Shown: positions 6,881 through 13,397 of the stretch, in pieces
Position numbering within the stretch: the stretch's first letter is position 1
How the letters are laid out: the number at the start of each line of letters is the position of its first letter
Origin: Spirochaetales bacterium
GTDB taxonomy: Bacteria; Spirochaetota; Spirochaetia; Sphaerochaetales; Sphaerochaetaceae
Direction of reading: 5' to 3'
Length of the DNA: 13,727 bases
Assembly (NCBI GenBank): GCA_022771185.1
Contig: JALFCJ010000103.1
Span: 1 to 13,727, forward strand
Program-made: the position numbers and the translations under genes
The notes under the pieces: generated by a model
Databases searched by the model: none
Told to the model about the DNA's origin: nothing
The model's input: only the letters and a program-made list of their open reading frames with translations

Positions 6881-7710
6881 TGTTCGATGATCTAATTCAT
6901 GTCTTTGTTCCAAGAACATATAAGCTCTCTAACGGGAAGATTGTAAAGGAGAAGGTCAGCAAGTCTCCTTATATTATCATCATTCTGATACTGATGGTCA
7001 TAGGATGTGGTAGAATAGTGGGTTTCAACTTCTCTCAGCTTATCAAACGTGGGCATTTTTTCTTTGATATGCTAAAAAAGATGTTCCCCTGCAACTGGTC
7101 CTATTGGCCTATGATGAAGAAGGCGATGCTTGATACCATCATCATGTCTATTCTTGGCTCAGTAATCGGTTGTGTCGTCGCCCTCCCTGTATCATTCTTC
7201 CTATCTGCCAATTTTAAGATTTCGAAAGTCATTACTGTAAGTAGTAGAATTGTAATTACTCTTTTCAGAACCCTACCGATTATGGTATTTGCATGCTTTT
7301 TCCAGCTTTTATTTGGTATGGGCACATTTACCGGTACTTTGGCAATCTCTGTTTTTACTTTCACTATCTGTACCAAAATGATGTATGAGTACATCGAAAC
7401 AGTGGATATGGGGGCATATGAAGCAATTCAGTCTACCGGTGCTTCCCGTATAAAATGCATTTGGACGTCGATCTGGCCTCAGGTGAAGGGGTATTTTTTC
7501 TCCACAGTCCTTCTTACGTTGGAGACTAACGTCAAGAGTGCTTCCATCCTTGGTTATGTTGGAGCAGGTGGTATAGGTATTGTCCTTGATAGTCAGCTTT
7601 CTCTGAGAAAGTATTCAAACCTCGGTCTTGTCGTTCTTGTCATGACTTTGACTGTCGTCGCTTTAGAGTTCCTGGCTCGCTATGGAAGAAGGAAACTGTC
7701 TGACGTATGA
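6880..7710 (+). CDS. phnE: Phosphonate ABC transporter permease, first PhnE subunit
   Basis: This 276-residue inner-membrane permease has a membrane segment at about residues 30-48 and several more from residue 83 on. The cytoplasmic coupling (EAA) loop, YEAIQSTGASRIKCIWTSIWP at about 180-200, would contact PhnC. It is followed by NVKSASILGYVGAGGIG, a PhnE-family motif also present in the second permease. I placed the start at ATG 6880, which shares a base with the phnC stop and has AAGGAGAAG upstream; a GTG at 6877 would add one residue. The extended amino terminus (about 80 residues before the core) suggests one partner of a heterodimer. Confidence 0.92.
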   Translation: MFDDLIHVFVPRTYKLSNGKIVKEKVSKSPYIIIILILMVIGCGRIVGFNFSQLIKRGHFFFDMLKKMFPCNWSYWPMMKKAMLDTIIMSILGSVIGCVVALPVSFFLSANFKISKVITVSSRIVITLFRTLPIMVFACFFQLLFGMGTFTGTLAISVFTFTICTKMMYEYIETVDMGAYEAIQSTGASRIKCIWTSIWPQVKGYFFSTVLLTLETNVKSASILGYVGAGGIGIVLDSQLSLRKYSNLGLVVLVMTLTVVALEFLARYGRRKLSDV

Positions 7711-8522
7711 GTAATGATCGAATTGATAATAAACTAAAAGAGTATCCTTCTGTATGGGTGAAATTTGCCGTTATGGCTGTTTTCATTCTTATCATGATAT
7801 TCCTCGGGAAAATCACTCTGCAGTTCAATGAAATCACAGAGCTTGGAGTTCGATTGATCAAAGGTGCACTTTATGGTCTGATTACACCTTCCTGGGAAAC
7901 AATAATAGATTTATCGAAGAATGGGCTTCTTTATATGGTGTTGGAGACTTTCGCCATTGGTTTCCTGGGGACAATAATCGGTGCAGTCCTATCTATACCT
8001 TTGGCATTTCTTTGTAGCCATCGTACTGCTCCTAGATGGGTCAATGTCATCTTTATTACATTGGTTACTGTAGTCCGTTCTTTTCCTACAATCATGATTG
8101 CAATTATGTTTGTAAAAACAGTTGGAAGCGGTCCTTTTGCCGGTGTTTTGACCATGAGTATTGGTTCTACCGGTATGATTACCAAGATGACAATGGAGGC
8201 GATAGAGGACTTGGATAATGGAGTTGTCGAAGCACTTGATGCTTCTGGCTGTAATGCATTCACAAAGATTCGTCTTGGTATTCTTCCTCAGCTTAGTGCC
8301 GCCATGCTCTCAAATATTCTTTACCGTTTGGATATAAATGTTAAGAATGCCTCTATCCTTGGTCTTGTAGGTGCTGGTGGTATTGGTGCCGCCCTTATTG
8401 TAGGTATTGAGTATAGAAAGTGGAACGATGTGGGAGCCCTTCTCTGGGGTATTGTAATTTTGGTTCTTATAATCGAATTGGTCTCCACAAAAATAAGAAA
8501 GAGTATTTCCTCAAAGGATTAA
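7707..8522 (+). CDS. phnE: Phosphonate ABC transporter permease, second PhnE subunit
   Basis: This is a 271-residue paralogue of the preceding gene. It has an amino-terminal membrane segment (about 20-36), further segments from residue 77, an EAA loop at about 173-195 (EALDASGCNAF...ILPQ) and the shared motif NVKNASILGLVGAGGIG (211-227). The ATG overlaps the previous stop by four bases (ATGA), so the two permeases are co-translated and most likely form a heterodimeric channel. Two PhnE genes in tandem are a known arrangement in phosphonate/phosphite importers. Which permease is PhnE1 or PhnE2 in others' naming is arbitrary here. Confidence 0.92.
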   Translation: MSNDRIDNKLKEYPSVWVKFAVMAVFILIMIFLGKITLQFNEITELGVRLIKGALYGLITPSWETIIDLSKNGLLYMVLETFAIGFLGTIIGAVLSIPLAFLCSHRTAPRWVNVIFITLVTVVRSFPTIMIAIMFVKTVGSGPFAGVLTMSIGSTGMITKMTMEAIEDLDNGVVEALDASGCNAFTKIRLGILPQLSAAMLSNILYRLDINVKNASILGLVGAGGIGAALIVGIEYRKWNDVGALLWGIVILVLIIELVSTKIRKSISSKD

Positions 8523-8524
8523 AC

Positions 8525-9238
8525 ATGTTAGATATTGTCGATCTTCATACACATACCTATGCAAGTGGTCATGCTTTCAACACGCTCTATGAGATGGCGA
8601 AATCTGCTTCTGAGAAAGGTCTTGGTCTCTATGGAGTTTCTGACCATGGTCCTGCAATGGAAGGAGCCGCCAATCGCTTCTATTTTATTGCAGGGAATCG
8701 AGTCCCGGATTATTTGTTTGGTGTCCGCACATTATTCGGCATTGAATTCAATATCATCGACTATGAAGGCAATGTGGATGTTACAGATATGTGGGCGAAG
8801 AACCTCCGGTATGGTATTGCGAGTCTTCATGATGTATGCATAAAACCAGGTACAAGAAAAGAAAATACTTGGGCATATATAAAGGCGATGGATAATCCTC
8901 ATGTCAACATTATTGGTCATCCTGACGACGGAACATATGATGTTGATATGGATACTTTGGCCAAGGCTGCTTTTGAACACAAGGTTCTTTTGGAGCTGAA
9001 TGAAAATTCTGTAAAACCTTCAGGATATCGCAAAAACTCCAGGGAGAATTCCATTCGTATGCTGGAATCTGCAGTGAAGTATGGAACCAAGGTTATTATC
9101 GGAAGTGATGCTCATATTGAATATAACATCGGTAATCACCGATATGCCCACTCCCTCATAGACCAACTGGGTTTTCCAGAAGAACTAATTGTCAATAAGT
9201 CTGTAGAAGAAACTCTTGAGGCTTTGAAAAAGAACTAA
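8525..9238 (+). CDS. PHP-domain metal-dependent phosphoesterase (YcdX/PhnPP-like)
   Basis: This 237-residue cytoplasmic hydrolase is the last gene of the phn operon. All nine metal ligands expected for a trinuclear PHP enzyme are present: His8, His10, His16, His41 (SDHG), Glu74 (GIEF), His102, His132 (GHPDD), Asp195 and His197 (GSDAH). The spacing nearly matches Escherichia coli YcdX. ATG 8525 has AAAGGA upstream and lies 2 nt after the phnE stop; the longer frame upstream lies inside phnE. A PHP enzyme called PhnPP is known to open and dephosphorylate the cyclic ribose phosphate made by C-P lyase, so a similar job is attractive here. Other substrates, such as histidinol phosphate or a generic sugar phosphate, cannot be excluded. 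A short T-run follows the stop without a good stem. Confidence 0.88.
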   Translation: MLDIVDLHTHTYASGHAFNTLYEMAKSASEKGLGLYGVSDHGPAMEGAANRFYFIAGNRVPDYLFGVRTLFGIEFNIIDYEGNVDVTDMWAKNLRYGIASLHDVCIKPGTRKENTWAYIKAMDNPHVNIIGHPDDGTYDVDMDTLAKAAFEHKVLLELNENSVKPSGYRKNSRENSIRMLESAVKYGTKVIIGSDAHIEYNIGNHRYAHSLIDQLGFPEELIVNKSVEETLEALKKN

Positions 9239-9284
9239 CCCTGCTTTTTTTAGGATCTAAATCTTTTGGCGTGTAATCCGGAGG

Positions 9285-9566
9285 TCATACGGCATCCTTA
9301 TTACCGCCATCAGGAAGCCTGAATACAGTCTGCTTCAGACGCTTCTGGTTGTATGGCTTCTTCCTTGAGTAATGTCTGCCTGAGCTTCCGTCTGACGGCT
9401 TTCCATACAGGGAATCCTTATGGGTCTCTATCAGATCAGATAAGCGAAATAATTGAAGAACTGATGCGAACAATTTTTTAGATGAGGTAGATACCATAAG
9501 GTACTCTGTCTCAAAAGGCCATTGAACATGAATCAACTTCCATTCGCCGTCACGAACAGAATAGCA
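9285..9566 (-). pseudogene. Unrecognised open frame downstream of and in frame with the IS3-type OrfA
   Basis: After the OrfA stop codon the same reading frame stays open for about 93 codons; its first ATG is at 9536 and it ends at 9285. The first part looks like real protein (VRDGEWKLIHVQWPFETEY). The end is very basic and polar (SGRHYSRKKPYNQKRLKQ). It does not carry the DDE integrase motifs that OrfB of an IS3 element should have at this position. It may be the tail of another gene joined to the IS fragment by deletion, or a decayed insertion-sequence part. There is no ribosome-binding site before its first ATG. Treat it as a probable remnant. Confidence 0.3.
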
Positions 9567-9863
9567 TCATTTCTTTACAGCTGAGGACATCTTAGTTTTT
9601 AGCAGCTCAATCTCGAGTTCCTTCTTCCAGATTAAAAGCTTAGCCGCTTCCAGCCGTGCCTCTGTCTCCTGCTGGAGTTTCTGTGCTATCTTCAGCTCCT
9701 TGCTGCCGAAACCATTCTCAAGAATAGCCTTCTTCCAGTCAGAAAGCGTGCTCGGGGATATACTGTTGTCCGCACACACCTCACTGGCTGACTTTCCTTC
9801 CATCAGTTCCTGAATACATTTCTTCTTGAACTCATCCGTGTAGGTTTTCTTGTTCCTGCCCAC
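9567..9863 (-). CDS. IS3-family-type transposase OrfA (DNA-binding subunit), OrfB missing
   Basis: This 98-residue helix-turn-helix protein has the HTH_Tnp_1 pattern: YTDEFKKKCIQELMEGKSAS, then an SISPSTLSDWKK recognition helix, then a long charged helix (about residues 55-92) with leucines at zipper-like spacing. OrfA binds the element ends and is normally fused to the OrfB integrase by a -1 frameshift. Here no OrfB frame follows on the minus strand, so the element is incomplete and cannot transpose alone. The start is GTG 9863, with AAAGGAG 7 nt upstream; no other start fits. Similar OrfA proteins also occur with IS66 elements, so the family assignment is by type only. Confidence 0.8.
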   Translation of the reverse strand: MGRNKKTYTDEFKKKCIQELMEGKSASEVCADNSISPSTLSDWKKAILENGFGSKELKIAQKLQQETEARLEAAKLLIWKKELEIELLKTKMSSAVKK

Positions 9864-9930
9864 ATCTTTTCTCCTTTGGTATGGTAGCTTCTATTCGGAT
9901 TATTTTCACCTCCCTGTCTGATTTATGCTC

Positions 9931-10020
9931 TTAGTATTTTTTGTGCTCTTCGCAGTACTGTCCTTCGGTAAGTCGTGGACATCCTGGATAGGCACAGCCG
10001 CGTTTTGGTTTTCTTGGCAT
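9931..10020 (-). pseudogene. Truncated HNH-endonuclease-like N-terminus
   Basis: This is a 29-codon minus-strand frame with a strong ribosome-binding site (AAAGGAG, 5 nt before the ATG at 10020). The peptide starts MPRKPKRGCAYPGC and ends CEEHKKY, giving a CX4C...CX2H zinc knuckle (Cys9, Cys14, Cys23, His26). This matches the amino end of small phage-type HNH endonucleases, which continue for another 60-100 residues with the HNH core. Here a TAA follows at once, so only the zinc knuckle remains. It points to former prophage or plasmid DNA. The motif match is good; family membership is from memory. Confidence 0.5.
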
Positions 10021-10100
10021 TTCTTCTCCTTTCCCGGATGATGCTTATGACGCATCCACGCTTTCAGGATGTACCAGCACAGTTCGAGATAATTCACTTT

Positions 10101-10289
10101 TCAATATGACATTTCCAGCACCACCTCCAAATAAAAAGTCCCATTAGCACTACTCATGAGACCATAAAGAAAGCTCCGGAAGATTTCTCCTCCAGAGCCT
10201 ATTTCGATGATATTAGTGTAGCAGGGATTATCGTATAAGTTGTCCGCGATTTTACCGTCTAATGGAGTCCAGGCTTTTCGACATAATTC
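10101..10289 (-). pseudogene. Start-less 62-codon open frame, probable 3' gene remnant
   Basis: A minus-strand frame is open from just after a TAA at 10292-10290 to TGA at 10103-10101, with no usable ATG, GTG or TTG at its beginning. Its translation looks protein-like (RKAWTPLDGKIADNLYDN, later IIEIGSGGEIFRSFLYGL and GTFYLEVVLEM). It may be the carboxy end of a gene whose front was lost when the Abi module or the insertion sequence arrived. I do not recognise the family. The opposite strand also has a shorter readable frame, so chance cannot be excluded. Confidence 0.25.
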
Positions 10290-10298
10290 TTATAATCA

Positions 10299-10327
10299 TT
10301 GAAAACTCGTAACCTCAGGAATATAAT
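10299..10327 (+). promoter_or_regulatory. Promoter of the Abi-type gene
   Basis: TTGAAA (10299-10304) and a perfect TATAAT (10322-10327) are separated by exactly 17 nt. Transcription should start near 10334, giving a leader of about 27 nt before ATG 10361. It lies at the right border of the mobile-element debris, so the Abi gene is an independent transcription unit. Confidence 0.75.
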
Positions 10328-10360
10328 AATAAGATAGATAAAAAGGCTTCGAGGTGACCG

Positions 10361-11362
10361 ATGGCAGTGAAAAAGCAAATGAAAACAGTTGATCAGTTAA
10401 TTACGCATATGAAGAATAAAGGTGTCGCCTTCTCTATTATTTCTGAAGCAGATGCCAAACTGCATCTTGATATGCATAACAACTATTTCAAACTGACATC
10501 ATACAGAAAAAACTATACCAAAACCACAACCGGTCCTAATGCTGGTAAATATGAAAACCTTGAATTCGCCCATCTGATTGAACTTGCTCGTCTTGATACC
10601 GAGATTCGACATCTTCTTTTGCAGATGACTTTAGATGTAGAACACTTCATGAAAGTAGCTCTCATCAAAGCAGTCGAAGATAGAATGGATACTGTCGGCG
10701 ATGAGGATGGATATAAAATAATTGAAGGCTATTTGCTCGCAGATGATATCCAGTCTATTTCTGAAAAATCTAAGACAATGGCCAAGAGAAACGGACAATT
10801 TTCTCAGAAAATCAATCAGAATAAGCATAATCCATATTGCGAAGGACTTATTGACCGCTATTCGGAAGAGATGCCGATTTGGGCTTTTGTGGAACTTGGA
10901 TCATTTGGGGATCTCAAAGAATTAGTTGAATATTACTCAGCAAAAACAGGATGGATCCCACCTGTTGACCTGCAGAGTCTTGATCGTGTCAGACAGCTCC
11001 GTAATGCCTGCGCTCATGGAAATGCAATCATCAACGATCTTCGTCCAGTAAACAATGCGACAACGGCAAAGAAGGGAACTTCTGTTTCGCCTCGATATAT
11101 TACCAACTTCGTTCAATCTGCGGGAGTTAACTCTGGTGCAAGAGCAAAGAAGCTTTCAAATCCACGAATCAATCAAATTGTACATCTCTTCTATGTGTAT
11201 GATATTGTGGTTCAGAGTCATAATACTCGAAGCCAAAGAATACAGGAACTCCACAATCTGATTGATGGTAGAATGCTGGCCAACAAGAGCTATTTCCAGA
11301 AGAACCAGCTTCTCACTTCAACCTATGATTTCTTCAAGAAAATGGAGTCTGTCCTTAAATAA
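10361..11362 (+). CDS. Abi_2/AbiF-type abortive-infection HEPN ribonuclease
   Basis: This 333-residue protein is of the Abi_2 (AbiD/AbiF) family, RNA-cutting phage-defence toxins that stop growth of the infected cell. The amino-terminal family pattern is clear: TVDQLITHMKNKGVAF, then NNYFKLTSYRKNY (about 40-52), then FAHLIELARLDTEIRHLLLQ. The middle has PIWAFVELGSFGDLKEL (about 172-188). The HEPN catalytic motif is RNACAH (Arg214 to His219, R-X4-H with Asn after Arg), as in Cas13 and other HEPN RNases; with one motif per chain, activity should need a dimer. GAGGTG lies 4 nt before the ATG. It has its own promoter, and a separate small-RNA gene starts about 70 nt after its stop, which is the arrangement of AbiF systems with a regulatory RNA. 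Confidence 0.9.
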   Translation: MAVKKQMKTVDQLITHMKNKGVAFSIISEADAKLHLDMHNNYFKLTSYRKNYTKTTTGPNAGKYENLEFAHLIELARLDTEIRHLLLQMTLDVEHFMKVALIKAVEDRMDTVGDEDGYKIIEGYLLADDIQSISEKSKTMAKRNGQFSQKINQNKHNPYCEGLIDRYSEEMPIWAFVELGSFGDLKELVEYYSAKTGWIPPVDLQSLDRVRQLRNACAHGNAIINDLRPVNNATTAKKGTSVSPRYITNFVQSAGVNSGARAKKLSNPRINQIVHLFYVYDIVVQSHNTRSQRIQELHNLIDGRMLANKSYFQKNQLLTSTYDFFKKMESVLK

Positions 11363-11400
11363 CCTCGCAAAGTTTATTTTTGCTAGGATCCCAAAAAATC

Positions 11401-11429
11401 TTGACTTCGGCCTATGGCTTGCATATAAT
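11401..11429 (+). promoter_or_regulatory. Strong promoter of the small RNA gene
   Basis: TTGACT (11401-11406) and a perfect TATAAT (11424-11429) are separated by exactly 17 nt. It is the best promoter in the window. It lies after the Abi stop codon and points at a 57-nt unit that ends in an intrinsic terminator before the next gene, so its product is an RNA rather than an mRNA leader. Confidence 0.85.
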
Positions 11430-11434
11430 ATAGA

Positions 11435-11491
11435 CATCAAGAAAAACGAAAGTTTTGTAAGGGCTGCGGTTCTCCCGTAGCTCTATTTTTT
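11435..11491 (+). ncRNA. Abi-associated small RNA, probable abiF-type RNA antitoxin
   Basis: This is a compact transcription unit of about 57 nt downstream of the Abi-type RNase gene. The predicted start is near 11435, six nt after the TATAAT. The RNA holds a 5-bp hairpin closed by a GAAA tetraloop (AAAAC 11443-11447, GTTTT 11452-11456) and then the terminator hairpin (11460-11484) with a T-run to 11491. No start codon or ribosome-binding site lies in it, and it ends 24 nt before the maturase ATG. Abi_2/AbiF genes are known to be accompanied by a conserved structured RNA (the abiF motif), proposed to hold the RNase inactive. Position and architecture fit that, but I could not compare it with the motif model. 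The exact 5' end is predicted. Confidence 0.75.
11460..11491 (+). terminator. Intrinsic terminator of the small RNA
   Basis: A 10-bp stem (AGGGCTGCGG 11460-11469 with CCGTAGCTCT 11475-11484; eight Watson-Crick and two G-U pairs) has a 5-nt loop and is followed by ATTTTTT. The G-U pairs all fall in one orientation, so it works best on the plus strand. It separates the small RNA from the maturase gene. Confidence 0.85.
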
Positions 11492-11515
11492 ATCTCTTTC
11501 TGTTAACATAAAAGT

Positions 11516-12649
11516 ATGAAGGCAATTAGTTTTCTTATTAAGCCGGCTTCCGGTTCCTGCAACATGAGGTGCAGGTATTGTTTCTATGAAGATGTCTCGG
11601 CACATCGTGAGACATATAATATGGGTGTCATGTCAAAAGAGATGGCGTCTTCTTTTATTTCCTGGACATTTTCATCCCTTTCAGACGAGGGCACGGTCTC
11701 TTTTGCCTTTCAAGGCGGGGAGCCCACAATGGCGGGACTGGGATATTTCAGACACTTTGTTGATGAAGTGAAGAAATATAAGAAAGAAGGGCAGCATGTA
11801 AGCTACAGCCTCCAGACCAATGGATATGCCATTACGGATGAGTGGGCTTCATTCTTTAAAGAGAATAACTTTCTCATTGGCATCTCCGTAGATGGAAACA
11901 AAACGGAGCATGATAGATATAGGATAGATGCAAAGGGGGAGGGGACCTTTTTAAGAGTCATCAATAACCTGAAGCTTCTTGAGAAATATAAAGTGGACTA
12001 TAACGCACTATGTGTAGTGACAGGAAAGACAGATCCAGTGAAGGCATATTCCTCTCTCAAGAGAGAAGGCTTTTCATTCTTGCAGTTTATTCCATGCCTC
12101 GATCCGTATGAAGAGGAGAGGGGAGGAAGAGATTTCTCTTTGACTCCTGATAAATATGCTCACTTTCTTTCAGCCACTTTTGATCTCTGGTACAGAGACT
12201 GGAAAAAAGGCAAATATACTAGTGTCCGTCTCTTTGATGACTACGTTCATCTTGCTATGGGTTATCCTCCGTCATCCTGCTCTGTCCTTGGCCGCTGCGG
12301 GGGATACATAGTAGTGGAAGCAGACGGCTCCATTTATCCTTGTGACTTCTATGTTACAGATAAATGGAAGATGGGATTGTTTTCCGACTTTGAAAGTGTC
12401 GACGATGTCTATAAGAGCCAGGTAATGATTGATTTCCTGAAAGAGGGCTCAGAAGAGAAAGTGGAGTGTAAGAGCTGCCAGTGGAGAAGGCTCTGCAACG
12501 GAGGGTGCCGCAGGGACTCAGACTACCAAGGAAAAATCGGCTCCAATTATTTCTGCTCCTCTTTTAAAGAATTCTTCAAGCATGCTTACTCCAGGATAGA
12601 GGAGATAGCAAAGCTGGAGCTTGAGTATAGACGAAGGGGCGGTGTGTAA
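11516..12649 (+). CDS. Anaerobic sulfatase-maturating enzyme (radical SAM/SPASM)
   Basis: This 377-residue radical SAM enzyme oxidises the active-site Cys or Ser of sulfatases to formylglycine without oxygen. The SAM cluster cysteines are Cys15, Cys19 and Cys22 (CNMRCRYC). Other family marks are FAFQGGEPTMAG (63-74), QTNGY (100-104) and SVDGNKTEHDRYR (124-136). The SPASM auxiliary-cluster cysteines are 255, 261, 276, 331 and 318, 321, 327, 347, almost the same numbering as the Clostridium perfringens enzyme, and Asp277 sits where its catalytic base is. All key residues are intact. No sulfatase gene is in the window, so the client is elsewhere or off the edge. No Shine-Dalgarno is evident; an extended -10-like TGTTAACAT ends 6 nt before the ATG, which would give a leaderless message. 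Confidence 0.93.
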   Translation: MKAISFLIKPASGSCNMRCRYCFYEDVSAHRETYNMGVMSKEMASSFISWTFSSLSDEGTVSFAFQGGEPTMAGLGYFRHFVDEVKKYKKEGQHVSYSLQTNGYAITDEWASFFKENNFLIGISVDGNKTEHDRYRIDAKGEGTFLRVINNLKLLEKYKVDYNALCVVTGKTDPVKAYSSLKREGFSFLQFIPCLDPYEEERGGRDFSLTPDKYAHFLSATFDLWYRDWKKGKYTSVRLFDDYVHLAMGYPPSSCSVLGRCGGYIVVEADGSIYPCDFYVTDKWKMGLFSDFESVDDVYKSQVMIDFLKEGSEEKVECKSCQWRRLCNGGCRRDSDYQGKIGSNYFCSSFKEFFKHAYSRIEEIAKLELEYRRRGGV

Positions 12650-12673
12650 AGAATGAAATAAAAAAAGTAAAAC

Positions 12674-12703
12674 TTGTTTTCGCTTTCTATGGGGAGTTAT
12701 AAT
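12674..12703 (+). promoter_or_regulatory. Promoter of the metallophosphoesterase/ParB-like unit
   Basis: TTGTTT (12674-12679) and a perfect TATAAT (12698-12703) are separated by 18 nt. Transcription should start near 12710, about 12 nt before ATG 12722, leaving room for the GAAGGGA ribosome-binding site. Confidence 0.65.
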
Positions 12704-12721
12704 TTCCTATGAAGGGAATAT

Positions 12722-13393
12722 ATGAGGTTACTTTGTGTTTCAGATACCACACGCAGTCTTGCTTTTTCACCTAGCATAAAGAGTGTTTATCATGATACGG
12801 ATTTAATTCTCTCTGCAGGCGACATGCCATTGGAGTCTTACGACTACATGGCTACCATGTTGAGCCGCGATGTGTATTATGTTTATGGTAACCACAACCT
12901 TAAGCACTTCGACATTGATATGAAAAAGGGGTTCTATAAAAACTCCGATCCTTTAGATCCCTCGGTAAAGTTTTATGGTTTTCTCCTGGACGGAAAAGTA
13001 ATAAGAGACAAAGCCACTGGCCTTTTGATCGCGGGGCTTGGTGGCAGCATGCGATATAACGAAGGGGATAGCCAATACAGTGAGCGCGAGATGGAGAGAA
13101 GAATCCGTAGGATGATTCCACGCCTCTTATTCAATAAACACAAATATGGTAGGTATCTAGACATTTTGGTGACACATGCTCCACCATATGGCATGGGGGA
13201 CGGGCAGGATCTCTGCCACATGGGATTTAAGTGTTTCTTGGACTTCATGGAAAAATATGAACCCAGTTACCTTGTCCATGGTCATGTCCACCTTGATGAT
13301 TGTAATATGCCTCGTGTAACTGAGTTTGGAAAAACAAAGGTCATCAACGTATACGGCAGTTACCTCATCGATGATGACAAGCTTGGAGGATGA
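12722..13393 (+). CDS. Metallophosphoesterase (calcineurin-like)
   Basis: This 223-residue dinuclear-metal phosphoesterase is probably cytoplasmic. The metal-binding motifs in order are VSD (Asp8), AGD (Asp34), GNHN (Asn57, His58), THAPP (His152) and HGHVH (His188, His190). The first motif reads SDTT, so the histidine of the usual D-x-H is absent; this seems to be a trait of the Icc-like subgroup rather than damage, since all other ligands are kept. The family includes phosphodiesterases acting on cyclic nucleotides, nucleotides or phosphoproteins, and the substrate here is unknown. GAAGGGA lies 4 nt before the ATG. A ParB-like gene starts 4 nt after its stop, so the two are one operon. Confidence 0.88.
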   Translation: MRLLCVSDTTRSLAFSPSIKSVYHDTDLILSAGDMPLESYDYMATMLSRDVYYVYGNHNLKHFDIDMKKGFYKNSDPLDPSVKFYGFLLDGKVIRDKATGLLIAGLGGSMRYNEGDSQYSEREMERRIRRMIPRLLFNKHKYGRYLDILVTHAPPYGMGDGQDLCHMGFKCFLDFMEKYEPSYLVHGHVHLDDCNMPRVTEFGKTKVINVYGSYLIDDDKLGG

Positions 13394-13397
13394 AGTT

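Noticed and set aside
8420..8524. Longer start for the PHP protein inside phnE
   Set aside because: The extra 35 residues would be an off-frame reading of the permease end; ATG 8525 has AAAGGA and begins directly with the conserved metal-binding strand.
9228..9250. Intrinsic terminator after the PHP gene
   Set aside because: There is a seven-base T-run, but the only possible stem is A/T-rich with a long loop, so I cannot defend it.
9906..10097. 63-codon minus-strand frame beginning GTG 10097
   Set aside because: It overlaps the HNH-like frame out of phase, whose motif and ribosome-binding site are better, and its second half is plainly an off-frame reading of that fragment. The first ~27 codons might belong to a real small gene but nothing supports it.
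11262..11480. Plus-strand open frame across the Abi end and small RNA
   Set aside because: It is out of frame with the Abi gene, lacks a ribosome-binding site and crosses a promoter and hairpins.
10361..11491. CRISPR-Cas13 locus
   Set aside because: The protein has a single HEPN motif and 333 residues, and there is no repeat-spacer array; an Abi-type RNase with one small RNA explains the locus better.
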